From UBA288 sp964461885 (GTDB taxonomy: Archaea > Halobacteriota > Methanomicrobia > Methanomicrobiales > Methanospirillaceae), in contig CAYWVY010000037.1 in assembly GCA_964461885.1 (NCBI GenBank), positions 1-21,559 of the forward strand: a stretch of DNA of 21,559 bases, in the 5' to 3' direction. Below, piece after piece: positions 14,241 through 21,533 of this stretch. Within the stretch, counting starts at the first letter, position 1. Every line of letters starts with the position of its first letter. The translations under genes were made by a program, and so were the position numbers. The notes under the pieces were generated by a model, which was not told the origin of the DNA, searched no databases, and worked only from the letters and a program-made list of their open reading frames with translations.

Positions 14241-15220
14241 GCCCGCTTCAGCCGCTTCTCGATCGCGAAGCGCCCGCGCCCGAACTCAGCGCAGAGCCGG
14301 GCGACCGCCCCCCCCTTGCCGAGCCCTCCGTTTCGGAGGCGCGCGTACTCCTCGCGGAGCGCGGCGTCCTCCTGGGGAGACCAGGCCCGGCCCCGGTTCG
14401 GAACGGGCGCGAGGACCGGGCGGCGGAGCGCGGCCAGCCGTTCCCCGGGGACGAGGGCCGCGAGTTCGGGGACGCGCGCTTCGAAGATCGCGTCCGAGAC
14501 CTCGAACCCGGCGAAGCGGCGACCGAGGCCAATCGCGACCCGGGCCGTTGAGCCGCCCCCGAGAAAGAGGTCGCAGACGAGGTCGCCCTCGTTCGAGGCG
14601 TACTGAATGATCTTCTCGAGGAGGGCCAGAGGCAGCTCGTTCCGGTTTTTAGCCCGGCCCTTCTTGTACTCGCGCCCGATGGTCCAGACGTCCTCCCGGT
14701 CCAGGTAGTTCACCGAGCCACCGTCCTCGCCCCGCTCGGCAAGGCCGTACCGTGCCTCGAGGTTGAAGGTCCGGGTGCCGCCGGGCCGGGCCCAGTAGAG
14801 GACGTGGTAGTGGCTCGAGACGAACTTCCGCGTGGTCCAGACCCCGAAGGGGTACTTCCAAACGATGTGGTTTACCTCGACGAGCTCGGCCTCGCGGAGG
14901 GCCCCGAGGACCTCGTAGAGGTGCGTGTATCCCGAGACGACGAAGAGCGCGCCTCCCGGCCGGAGGACCCGCGCGGCCTCGGTCACCCAGGCGCAGGTGA
15001 AGGACATGTACTCGGCGGCGGCGACCTCGACGTAGCCGTCGACCACGTGCGACTCATCGCGGTTATAGTGGCGGTCGAGCCGGTCGCCGTCGATCCCGTA
15101 CGGGGGGTCCGTCACGATCAGGTCGACCGTTCCGTCGCCGAGGAACCGGCGGGCCCCCTCGACGCAGTCGCCGTTGACAAAGAAACTCTCGCCGCACCGG
15201 ACCGGATCCGCAATCGCCAT
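14237..15220 (-). CDS. Orphan DNA methyltransferase (N4-C/N6-A type)
   Basis: This 327-aa amino-methyltransferase transfers methyl from S-adenosylmethionine to an exocyclic amino group of DNA. Motif IV is TDPPYGID (37-44), and DPPY alone does not separate adenine from cytosine-N4 activity. Motif X/I follows later: KNRNELPLALLEKII (191-205), then CDLFLGGGSTARVAIGLGRRFAGFE (216-240). The order (catalytic motif before the SAM-binding motif) is that of beta-class enzymes. The last 50 residues (WSPQEDAALREEYARLRNGG onward) look like a Myb/SANT-type helix-turn-helix. No restriction endonuclease is nearby. The start is ATG 15220 (MAIADP); an ATG nine codons earlier (15247) is possible. Neither has a clear RBS. 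Confidence 0.92.
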   Translation of the reverse strand: MAIADPVRCGESFFVNGDCVEGARRFLGDGTVDLIVTDPPYGIDGDRLDRHYNRDESHVVDGYVEVAAAEYMSFTCAWVTEAARVLRPGGALFVVSGYTHLYEVLGALREAELVEVNHIVWKYPFGVWTTRKFVSSHYHVLYWARPGGTRTFNLEARYGLAERGEDGGSVNYLDREDVWTIGREYKKGRAKNRNELPLALLEKIIQYASNEGDLVCDLFLGGGSTARVAIGLGRRFAGFEVSDAIFEARVPELAALVPGERLAALRRPVLAPVPNRGRAWSPQEDAALREEYARLRNGGLGKGGAVARLCAEFGRGRFAIEKRLKRA

Positions 15221-15293
15221 CGGAGGAGTGTGGGCGCGGCAAGGCATTCAAGCATGCGAAACCGTGATGAGGACAGCCGGCGAGAGACGGTCC

Positions 15294-15965
15294 ATGCCCC
15301 GCCTCTCCCCCCTGCTCCTCGCCGCGGTGCTCGTGGTCGCAGCCGTCTGGGCCTATGACGCCTACGCCCACCTCGCGCCGCCGCCGACCGAGCTCGCGGG
15401 CGAGCTCCGCGAGGCGAACGGCACCCCCCTGGACTCAGTCTCGGCCTATCGCGAGAACTCGATACGCGGCCCACCCGCGATCGACCCCGGCACGTACCGG
15501 CTCGCCGTCGGTGGGGCCGTCGGCCGACCCCTGAACTACACCTACGGCCAGGCGCTCGACAAGTTCCCGCACGAGAGCCGGGTCGTCACGCTCAGCTGCG
15601 TCGAGGGCTGGGACGTGACCTCGTTCTTCGAGGGGGTGGCCGTGATCGACCTGCTCGAGGCCTCGGATCCCTCGCCGGACACGACGACCGTCGTCTTCGC
15701 CGCGCTCGACGGGTACACGACCTCCCTGCCGCTCGCCGCGGTCCGCGACCGCCGCCTCCTGCTCGCACACCGGGTCAACAACCTGACCCTGCCCCGATCG
15801 CTCGGCTTCCCTTTTATCCTCGTGGCTGAGGACCGGTGGGGGTACAAGTGGTGCCGCTGGGTGACCCGCATCGAGGCCTCGACCGATCCGACGTACCGGG
15901 GCTACTGGGAGCGGCGCGGGTACGCGAACGACGGCGACCTGACCCGGTCGTTCTTCGGGCCATGA
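15294..15965 (+). CDS. Molybdopterin-binding (sulfite-oxidase-fold) exported protein
   Basis: This 223-aa protein has an N-terminal hydrophobic signal or anchor (SPLLLAAVLVVAAVWAYDAYA, about 5-25) and an oxidoreductase molybdopterin-binding domain (PF00174 type). C102 in VVTLSCVEGWDVTSF is at the position of the cysteine that ligands molybdenum in sulfite oxidase and MsrP/YedY. LGFPFILVAEDRWGYKWCRWVTRIE (about 170-194) is the family's closing signature. It is small: only the cofactor domain, with no heme or dimer domain. It probably sits outside the membrane. The start at 15294 has GAGAG 7 bases upstream; ATG 15267 is an alternative. Its last 4 bases overlap the next gene (ATGA). Substrate is unknown. 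Confidence 0.85.
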   Translation: MPRLSPLLLAAVLVVAAVWAYDAYAHLAPPPTELAGELREANGTPLDSVSAYRENSIRGPPAIDPGTYRLAVGGAVGRPLNYTYGQALDKFPHESRVVTLSCVEGWDVTSFFEGVAVIDLLEASDPSPDTTTVVFAALDGYTTSLPLAAVRDRRLLLAHRVNNLTLPRSLGFPFILVAEDRWGYKWCRWVTRIEASTDPTYRGYWERRGYANDGDLTRSFFGP

Positions 15966-16165
15966 ACCCGCACCGGGCGCTCGCGCTCGCCCTGCTCGCG
16001 ATCGCAGCCCTGCTCCTTCTCTCTGGGTTCGGGATCACGCACCACACCCTCGTCGGGCCGCTCACGCTCGGGCTCCTCGACAAGCCGACGGCCCAGCTCC
16101 TGCACACGCTCCTCTGGGGGCCGTTCGCGGTGCTGCTGCTCCTCCACTGCGGGAGGAGCCGTTGA
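15962..16165 (+). CDS. Small two-helix membrane protein with paired histidines
   Basis: This 67-aa protein has two hydrophobic helices, about 5-23 and 44-63. Histidines are at 27-28 (ITHHT, between helices), 48 and 62, the last two inside and at the end of helix 2 (QLLHTLLWGPFAVLLLLHCG), 14 residues apart. That spacing recalls heme-b binding in cytochrome b561/ferric-reductase-like membrane proteins, the kind of partner used by YedY-type enzymes. It is translationally coupled (ATGA) to the molybdopterin-domain gene, so it is probably its membrane partner. Heme binding is inference only. It is far shorter than a normal four- to six-helix heme subunit, so it would have to work as an oligomer. 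Confidence 0.7.
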   Translation: MNPHRALALALLAIAALLLLSGFGITHHTLVGPLTLGLLDKPTAQLLHTLLWGPFAVLLLLHCGRSR

Positions 16166-16173
16166 AAAAGGGG
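16165..16173 (-). terminator. Short oligo-T terminator of rpoL
   Basis: Reverse strand reads CCCC then five Ts right after the rpoL stop codon, in the 8-bp gap to the convergent membrane-protein gene. It is short for an archaeal T-tract terminator. Confidence 0.35.
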
Positions 16174-16446
16174 TTACTGCCAGCCTTCGAGGTCGGCCAT
16201 CAGCTCGTCGCAGGACGAGACGATACGCGCGCAGGCGTCGCGGATCGCCGCGAGAGGAGCCCGCCCCTCGCGCGTCGTGACGAGTACCTCGGGGTCGGCG
16301 AACTGGAACTTGATCATGTACTTCGCCACGTCGACGCCCGGGTCGAGCAGCAGCTCCTCGACGAGGGCGTTCATGAACGTGTGCCCCTCGCCCGCGACCA
16401 CGAGCCTCGCCTTGGCCGGCTCGAGTTCGAGGACCTTGACATCCAT
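16174..16446 (-). CDS. rpoL: DNA-directed RNA polymerase subunit L (Rpo11)
   Basis: This is the Rpb11/alpha-like assembly subunit that pairs with subunit D as the platform for the archaeal polymerase. At 90 aa it is normal length. MDVKVLELEPAKARLVVAGEGHTFMNALVEELL shows the family's signature G-E-x-HT-F-x-N-x-L at about 19-28. The middle VDVAKYMIKFQFADPEVLV gives the beta-strand segment, and a C-terminal helix AIRDACARIVSSCDELMADLE ends it. GGAG is just before the ATG, and an ATTAAACC element (about 16472-16479) could be its TATA box. So it is probably transcribed apart from the MBL gene 46 bp upstream. Confidence 0.95.
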   Translation of the reverse strand: MDVKVLELEPAKARLVVAGEGHTFMNALVEELLLDPGVDVAKYMIKFQFADPEVLVTTREGRAPLAAIRDACARIVSSCDELMADLEGWQ

Positions 16447-16492
16447 GTCTCCAGCTTTGGGCGGAGAAGGGGTTTAATGGTATGGGTACCCC

Positions 16493-17272
16493 CTAGAGAC
16501 GGGGGCGGCCCTCCGGATTGGCCGGGGGCCGGGGCGGGGCCGCGACGTGGTCGCCGAGCACGAAGGTCTCGCCATCCCGCCCGAGGTGGGGGAGGTCCCA
16601 GGGGACCAGGTGGGCGAGGTGGACGCAGCGGAACGCCTTCGGCTCGAGCCGCGCCGCGAGGACGAGGGCCTGGTCGTAGGTCATGTGCTTGTTGATCAGG
16701 TACCCGGCCGGCGCGATCGCGTCCAGGAGGAGGAGGTCCGCGCCGTGGAGGAGAGCGAGCGACGCATCGGGGATGTCGGCCCGGGTGTCGGCCGTATATG
16801 CGAGCACGGCGCCGTCGGCCTCGATCCGGAGGCCATACGTCGGCTGCGGCGGGTGGTTGACCGGAACGAGGGTGATTCGTGCACCGCAGAGGTCGAACGG
16901 CTCGAACGGCGCGTGGGCGTACTGCGGAAAGGAGAGAAACGAGAAGACACGCGCGCAGTAATCGAGGACCTCGGGGGCGGCATGGACTGGCGGCGGCTCC
17001 TGGACTCGGTAGAACTCACCGAAGCCCATGAAGTGGTCGTAGTGACCGTGGGTCCAGATCACCGCGTCGATCAGGGGCGAGCAGGCGTCCAGGAGCTGGC
17101 GCCGGAGGTCGGGGCCCGTGTCGATCAGGAGCCGCCGGTCGCCGATCGTCAGCAGGAGCGAGGTCCGGAGGCGTTCGCGGCCGGACGCGCGGGCCTCCCG
17201 GCACTGCGGGCAGGCGCACCCGATCTTCGGCGTCCCGATCGCGTCGCCCGTACCGAGCAGCCGGACCTCCAT
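16493..17272 (-). CDS. MBL-fold phosphodiesterase, PhnP-like
   Basis: This 259-aa metallo-beta-lactamase-fold hydrolase has the arrangement of PhnP (5-phosphoribosyl 1,2-cyclic phosphate phosphodiesterase). The N-terminus reads MEVRLLGTGDAIGTPKIGCACPQC, where C19, C21 and C24 match the extra zinc-finger cysteines of PhnP. The main metal motif THGHYDHF (74-81) is HxHxDH. Later ligands are in VNHPP, TADTR (about 160) and VHLAHLVP near the C-terminus. The substrate is likely a small cyclic or diester phosphate; no phosphonate lyase genes are here. Its start is one base after the stop of the AAA ATPase gene, so the two are co-transcribed. Confidence 0.92.
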   Translation of the reverse strand: MEVRLLGTGDAIGTPKIGCACPQCREARASGRERLRTSLLLTIGDRRLLIDTGPDLRRQLLDACSPLIDAVIWTHGHYDHFMGFGEFYRVQEPPPVHAAPEVLDYCARVFSFLSFPQYAHAPFEPFDLCGARITLVPVNHPPQPTYGLRIEADGAVLAYTADTRADIPDASLALLHGADLLLLDAIAPAGYLINKHMTYDQALVLAARLEPKAFRCVHLAHLVPWDLPHLGRDGETFVLGDHVAAPPRPPANPEGRPRL

Positions 17273-17273
17273 C

Positions 17274-18599
17274 CTACACCCACGACCGGTCCTTAATCAC
17301 GTTCCGCTTGAGCACCATGTTGACGCCCTTCTCGATGTCCGACTGCCGGACCAGGGTCCGGTTCTCCATGAGGGCCGTGAGCACCCCCTCCTTGACGATC
17401 ATGCGGAGGTCGGCGCCCGAGAACCTGTCGGTCTCGTCTGCGAGCCGGTCGAGGTCGGCCTCGGTCTCGAGCCCGGACGTCACCTTGCGCAGGATCTCGA
17501 GCCGCATCTGCCGGTCCGGCAGGGCGAACTCGACCACCTCGTCGAAGCGGCGCCAGGCCGCCTCGTCGAGCAGGCGCGGATGGTTGGTCGCGCCGATCAG
17601 GACCACGCTCGACCGGATCAGGCTGACCTGGTCGATGTTCTTGAGGAGCGCGTTCACGGCCCGCTTCATCGCGCCGTGGTCGTCCGAGACCCGGCTCTTC
17701 GCGACGAAGTCGAACTCGTCGACGAAGAGGATCGCCGGGGCGAGCCGGTGGGCGAACTCGAAGACCCGGTCGATGTTCTTGGAGGTCTCACCGAGGTACT
17801 GGCTCGTGATCATCGAAAGCCGGACCTCGATGATCGGCATGTCGAGCACGTGCGACATCGCGAGGGCGAGCGAGGTCTTGCCTGTGCCGGGCGGGCCGAC
17901 GAAGAGGAACTTGCCGATCTCAGCGATGTCGTGAACGCGCAGGTAGGGCAGGTTCGCGAGCGCGATCTTGACCCTCTCGATCGCCTCGAGCTGCTCGGGG
18001 GTCAGCACGAGGTCGTCGAGCCGCTTCCGGATCTCCTCGGGGGCCGAGACGATGCAGAGCTCGAGGGCCGAGCGCATGCGCTCGTCCTCGGCGAGGAGGG
18101 CCGAGACCCTGCGGTCGAGGTAGGCCTTGGTCTCCTCGTACTTCGGGTTCCGCAGGCGCGCATCGGCGTAGCTGATCCCCTCGATGGGCTCGTTCCGCTC
18201 GTAGTACCAGGCGAGGGCCGGGTTCTCGCGGATCAGATAGGCCCCGCCCCGCCGCAGGAACCAGTGGGCTGCCTCGGCGAGGGCGGTCACGCGGAGGCGC
18301 TGGCCGAACTCCTCGTAGCTGACGAACGGGTTCTTCTTGAGCCGCTCGGCCGCGTCCGGGATGCCGAGCGTCTTCTTGATCATCGCCTCCGAGACCGCCA
18401 CCGGCCGCTTGGCCTCGGTCGCGCCGGCCACGCCGAAGACCTCGCGACAGCGGGGCGGCAGGTCGTTCAGGTCGAGATTCGGGTGCTGGTTGTAGACTTC
18501 GGCGGTAAGCACCACCTCGACCAGGCGGAGCACGGTCTCGTCGGCTGCCTCCACATCCCCCCCGGTTGCGGTGACGGCACTGGCTGTGTCGGCGGGCAT
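17274..18599 (-). CDS. AAA ATPase (COG0464 type)
   Basis: This 441-aa ATPase has one C-terminal AAA module and a helical N-terminal domain (about 1-215) of unknown fold. Walker A is GPPGTGKTS at about 235-243, the pore-loop region is SMITSQYLGETSKN (262-275), and Walker B is ILFVDEFD (290-297). Sensor 1 is GATNHPRLLD, the arginine-finger region is AAWRRFDEVVEF, and sensor 2 is in FSGADLRMIVKEG. All look intact. Such proteins unfold or remodel other proteins; the target is unknown. Start choice is uncertain: MPADTASAV (18599) or MPDRSGYIT (18626). A palindromic GGTTATGTAACC sits at 18600-18611. It is directly upstream of the MBL gene. Confidence 0.9.
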   Translation of the reverse strand: MPADTASAVTATGGDVEAADETVLRLVEVVLTAEVYNQHPNLDLNDLPPRCREVFGVAGATEAKRPVAVSEAMIKKTLGIPDAAERLKKNPFVSYEEFGQRLRVTALAEAAHWFLRRGGAYLIRENPALAWYYERNEPIEGISYADARLRNPKYEETKAYLDRRVSALLAEDERMRSALELCIVSAPEEIRKRLDDLVLTPEQLEAIERVKIALANLPYLRVHDIAEIGKFLFVGPPGTGKTSLALAMSHVLDMPIIEVRLSMITSQYLGETSKNIDRVFEFAHRLAPAILFVDEFDFVAKSRVSDDHGAMKRAVNALLKNIDQVSLIRSSVVLIGATNHPRLLDEAAWRRFDEVVEFALPDRQMRLEILRKVTSGLETEADLDRLADETDRFSGADLRMIVKEGVLTALMENRTLVRQSDIEKGVNMVLKRNVIKDRSWV

Positions 18600-18647
18600 G
18601 GTTATGTAACCAGATCTATCGGGCATGCGGATCAATAAGGATATCCG

Positions 18648-19523
18648 TCATGCGGTGGTGATCACGCAGCCGTCCTCGACGACCACGAGCGTGTGCTCGG
18701 CCTGGGAGACAAACGACCCGGGGACGTCGTGGAGCACGGGGTAGGTCCTGAGGACCCCCTGCCGGACGAGACCGGCGAGCGCGATCTCGCGCTTGGGCAG
18801 GTCGAGCCAGCGGCGCGAGAACGGCATCCCCTGCCGCTCGCGCACGAGCTCGAACGCCCGACGGGCCGCCGGCAGCCGGATAGGCCTCGTGGCGACCTGC
18901 CCGAAGATCTCGGCCCGTGACCCCTCGCTGACGATCCCGGAGCCGGTCGAGGCGAAGGGTTCGATCGCGACGACCTGCCCCTCGGCGAGGACGGCGCCGC
19001 CGGCATGGCCGACGTTCGGCACGGACGGCGGGCCATGGAGCAGGTACCGGTCGAGCCCGTGGCCGGTCAGGTTTGCGACCGGGCGATAGCCGTAGCCCTC
19101 GATCGCGGTCTGGATCGCGGCCCCGAGCTCGCCCGCGGCCACGCCGGGCCGGACGAGCGCGATGGCGGCGTCGAGCGCAGCCCGGGAGGCGTCCACGAGG
19201 AGCCCGTGGTCGCCGAGGTTGATCGAGACGGCCGTGTCTGCGACGTACCCGTCCAGGTGGACCCCGAGGTCGAGCTTGACCAAGTCCCCGTCGGTGAAGA
19301 TCCGCTCGTCGCCCTCGGACGCTGTGTCATGGGCAGCCGCCTCATTGAGCGAGCAGTTGAGCGGGAAGGCGAGACCGGCGCCGGCCTCTAGGACCATCGC
19401 CTCGAGTGTCTCGACCGTCTCGAGGAGGGAGACGCCGGGCCTGACCATGCCGGCGCCTGTTGCCAGGACCCGGTGCGCGATCCGGCCGGCCTCGCGGTAG
19501 GACTCGAAGATTTCGTCGTTCAC
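18648..19523 (-). CDS. map: Methionine aminopeptidase, type II
   Basis: This enzyme removes the initiator methionine from new proteins. The 291-aa protein is the archaeal type IIa without an N-terminal extension. The five metal ligands are visible: D85 (VKLDLGVH), D96 (YVADTA), H155 (LTGHGLDRYLLHG), E188 (AIEPFAS) and E276 (QAEHTLVV). H65 in AAAHDT is the substrate-positioning histidine. The 60-residue insertion after H155 with its helical RLPAARRAFELVRERQ is the type II marker. The start is ATG 19523, overlapping the end of the upstream M24 peptidase gene by 4 nt, so they are coupled. Confidence 0.95.
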   Translation of the reverse strand: MNDEIFESYREAGRIAHRVLATGAGMVRPGVSLLETVETLEAMVLEAGAGLAFPLNCSLNEAAAHDTASEGDERIFTDGDLVKLDLGVHLDGYVADTAVSINLGDHGLLVDASRAALDAAIALVRPGVAAGELGAAIQTAIEGYGYRPVANLTGHGLDRYLLHGPPSVPNVGHAGGAVLAEGQVVAIEPFASTGSGIVSEGSRAEIFGQVATRPIRLPAARRAFELVRERQGMPFSRRWLDLPKREIALAGLVRQGVLRTYPVLHDVPGSFVSQAEHTLVVVEDGCVITTA

Positions 19524-20647
19524 AGAACCAGCTCCTCGGGGAAGCGGGTGAAGTTCTCGAACCCGTGGGCCGTGACGAGGCCGAGGTCCTCGAGCCGGAC
19601 GCCGCCGACGCCGGGGAGGTAGAGGCCCGGCTCAACCGTGACCACGTTCCCGGCCTCGAGCACACCTGGGCCCGGGCCGAGGGAGGGGAGCTCGTGGACC
19701 TCGAGCCCGACCCCGTGGCCCAGGTTGTGCGTGAAGCCGGAGGTGTCGCTTGCGTACCCGCGCTCGGCAAAGAGGTCCACCACCGCCTGGTGGATCTCGG
19801 CTCCGGGCACGCCGGCCCGGATCCGGCCGATCGCGAGCGCCTTTGCGTCGCGGACGGCCTCGAACATCGCGAGGACCTCGTCCCCGGGCTCGCCCTTGAC
19901 GACGGTCCGGGTCATGTCCGCGAAGTAGCCCGAGAGCTCGTCCTCGGGGAAGATGTCGATCACAATCGGCCGGCCCTCCTCGAGGGGGCCCGTGCCGCGC
20001 TGGTGCGGCTGGGCCGACTGCTCGCCCGGAGCGACGATCGTGTCCGCGGCCCGGCACCCGTGTGCCAGGAGGGTCAGGTGGCACTCGGCCCGGACGCGCT
20101 CGGCCGTCAGCGCCTCGCCGCCGAGGATGAGCAGGCCGTCGCGCACCTCCGCGGCCCGGATCATCGCGACGGCTGCGGTCATCGCTGCCTCGTTGGCGCC
20201 CTGCACGGCCCGGATCTCCTGGACCTCGGCCGGGACCTTGACCGCGCGCCGCTGCTGGACCGTGCCGTCGTCGATCAGGACGCGGTAATGGGCCTCGAGG
20301 CCGCGGGCGAGCGCGAGCGGGAATGACGGCGGCACGAGCACGTCTCCCTGCGCGAGGCCCGCGATCGCGGCGGCCATCGCGGACCAGCGCTCGGACGGGT
20401 CATTCCAGTGGGTGAAGAGGCCGGCCTCGGCCCGCGTGACCGGCGCGAAGGCCGACTCGGCAGCGGCGCGGGCGTACTCCATCTGCGAGACGACCACGAG
20501 TCCCCGCTCGCCCGGCCGTTTCAGGTAGATCACGGGGTCCGTGGTCTGGAACCGGGTCAGGTAGCGCATGTCCGGGTCGGCCGAGGACGCATAACCGACA
20601 TATGCCGCGGCTCCGTTCGATCGAATTGCCTCGTCCAGCAGGTCCAT
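19520..20647 (-). CDS. M24-family Xaa-Pro aminopeptidase/dipeptidase
   Basis: This 375-aa metallopeptidase has a creatinase-like N-terminal domain (about 1-135) and a pita-bread catalytic domain. Ligands are in IVIDIFPEDELSGYFADMTRT (the two Asp), HNLGHGVGLEVHE (His), TVEPGLYL (Glu) and GGVRLEDLGLV (Glu), and all five are present. The usual role is cleaving Xaa-Pro peptide bonds in peptide turnover; PepQ or PepP specificity cannot be told from sequence alone. It is the first gene of a minus-strand cluster with map (4-nt overlap), the AAA ATPase and the MBL hydrolase. The start is ATG 20647; no strong RBS or TATA is seen upstream. Confidence 0.9.
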   Translation of the reverse strand: MDLLDEAIRSNGAAAYVGYASSADPDMRYLTRFQTTDPVIYLKRPGERGLVVVSQMEYARAAAESAFAPVTRAEAGLFTHWNDPSERWSAMAAAIAGLAQGDVLVPPSFPLALARGLEAHYRVLIDDGTVQQRRAVKVPAEVQEIRAVQGANEAAMTAAVAMIRAAEVRDGLLILGGEALTAERVRAECHLTLLAHGCRAADTIVAPGEQSAQPHQRGTGPLEEGRPIVIDIFPEDELSGYFADMTRTVVKGEPGDEVLAMFEAVRDAKALAIGRIRAGVPGAEIHQAVVDLFAERGYASDTSGFTHNLGHGVGLEVHELPSLGPGPGVLEAGNVVTVEPGLYLPGVGGVRLEDLGLVTAHGFENFTRFPEELVL

Positions 20648-20910
20648 CAGGGGGATCTATGGGGCCGACGAGATGATGTAGGTATCACTGGGCGACATCG
20701 TCCCCGCCGGGTGGGAGAAATCGTCAGGGCCCCCCGGTGCGATCGCGCCTCAGTCGGGGAAGTCGCCGGCCGGAGCCTTCGAAAACCGGGTCACGGACAG
20801 CCCGCAATGAAGATAGGAATTAGCCAATTCAGCAGTACGCTTCGCACCGTGTTCAAATGGAGCGCAGGGCTACTGAAGCCATGAGCGTGAATATCACGGC
20901 GTTGAGCCGA
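20648..20910. other. Gap without a convincing gene
   Basis: This stretch is less GC-rich towards its right end. Short forward frames exist, such as a 25-codon MKIGISQFSS frame at about 20807-20884, but none shows an RBS or family signature. The reverse strand should hold the promoter of the M24 peptidase gene, yet only a weak CCATAGATC is visible near the start. Confidence 0.4.
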
Positions 20911-21243
20911 CTATCGGATCACGGCCGGGGGGTATTCCCCATCGAAGCTCCCCGAGAGGACCGCCTGCATATTTTTCTCGGCTTCCTCGTGCTCGATAAG
21001 GAAGCCTGGATAGCCCTCCTCCGAGATGGGGGTGAACCCGACATATTCCATCTCGGCCTTGAACGTATCCGGGTCGTCGCCAGCCCGCGTCCGCGCCTCG
21101 TAGTGCGCTATTCTGGCCCGGTCCCATTTGGCCGCGATCTCATCATACTCGGGGGTGTCTCTGAGCCCCACCACTTCCAGGCGTCGCCGCTCGATACTGA
21201 GCGCCTCGAGCTGGGACGCACAGGCCTTTACCCCGTCGTTCAT
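20911..21243 (-). CDS. Hypothetical protein, acidic and helical
   Basis: This is a 110-aa protein of unknown function. It is rich in charged residues with an N-terminal coiled-coil-like helix (VKACASQLEALSIERRRLEVV), a second helix TPEYDEIAAKWDRARIAHYE, and a less helical end YVGFTPISEEGYPGFLI. No membrane segment, signal or motif is seen. The start at 21243 is chosen because GAGG lies 6 bases upstream; earlier in-frame ATGs at 21279 and 21315 lack an RBS. Codon use is less GC3-biased than its neighbours, which suggests recent acquisition or weak selection. No family is recognised. Confidence 0.6.
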   Translation of the reverse strand: MNDGVKACASQLEALSIERRRLEVVGLRDTPEYDEIAAKWDRARIAHYEARTRAGDDPDTFKAEMEYVGFTPISEEGYPGFLIEHEEAEKNMQAVLSGSFDGEYPPAVIR

Positions 21244-21347
21244 CGATTCCTCGTCCCAGGGCCCACGGCCCTCATTCATCGAAATTCTGGTAGGGCCCGC
21301 CCCATGATCAAACATTGCGGGCCGGGCGATCTTAGCCGTTCGGATGA

Positions 21348-21464
21348 TTAACGGGATTGAGGGCGATCGGGCCAGAGAAGGTCGCTGTGCTCGCCTGTAC
21401 GGGCACTGATGCCCTCCAGGAGTACCATGTCGTCGTGGATGGTTCTGCGACTGAAAACGATTGA
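21348..21464 (+). pseudogene. Possible 3' remnant of a pilin-like gene
   Basis: A 38-codon open stretch without a normal start reads ...GPEKVAVLACTGTDALQEYHVVVDGSATEND and stops at 21464. The pattern of a beta-strand, T-G-x-D-A, and V-x-V-D-G resembles the C-terminal end of archaeal type IV pilin-like proteins. No N-terminal hydrophobic helix is found upstream, so if real it is a fragment. The resemblance is loose and the stretch short. Confidence 0.22.
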
Positions 21465-21501
21465 TCGCCGGCGCTTGGGCGGCCCGAGATCGGGTTCATT
21501 G

Positions 21502-21533
21502 TGAGAGGTTGTCCCAAAATTAATATCCTCTCA
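21502..21533. repeat. 7-bp inverted repeat, possible mobile-element edge
   Basis: TGAGAGG (21502-21508) is mirrored by CCTCTCA (21527-21533) around an AT-rich 18-base spacer. The sequence GAGGTTGTCCCAAAA within it resembles terminal inverted repeats of some archaeal and bacterial insertion sequences. The other end would lie past the window, so this cannot be confirmed. A transcription hairpin is the alternative. Confidence 0.3.

Noticed and set aside
17118..18638. A 506-codon plus-strand open frame
   Set aside because: It mirrors the AAA ATPase gene; the sense strand carries intact Walker and sensor motifs.
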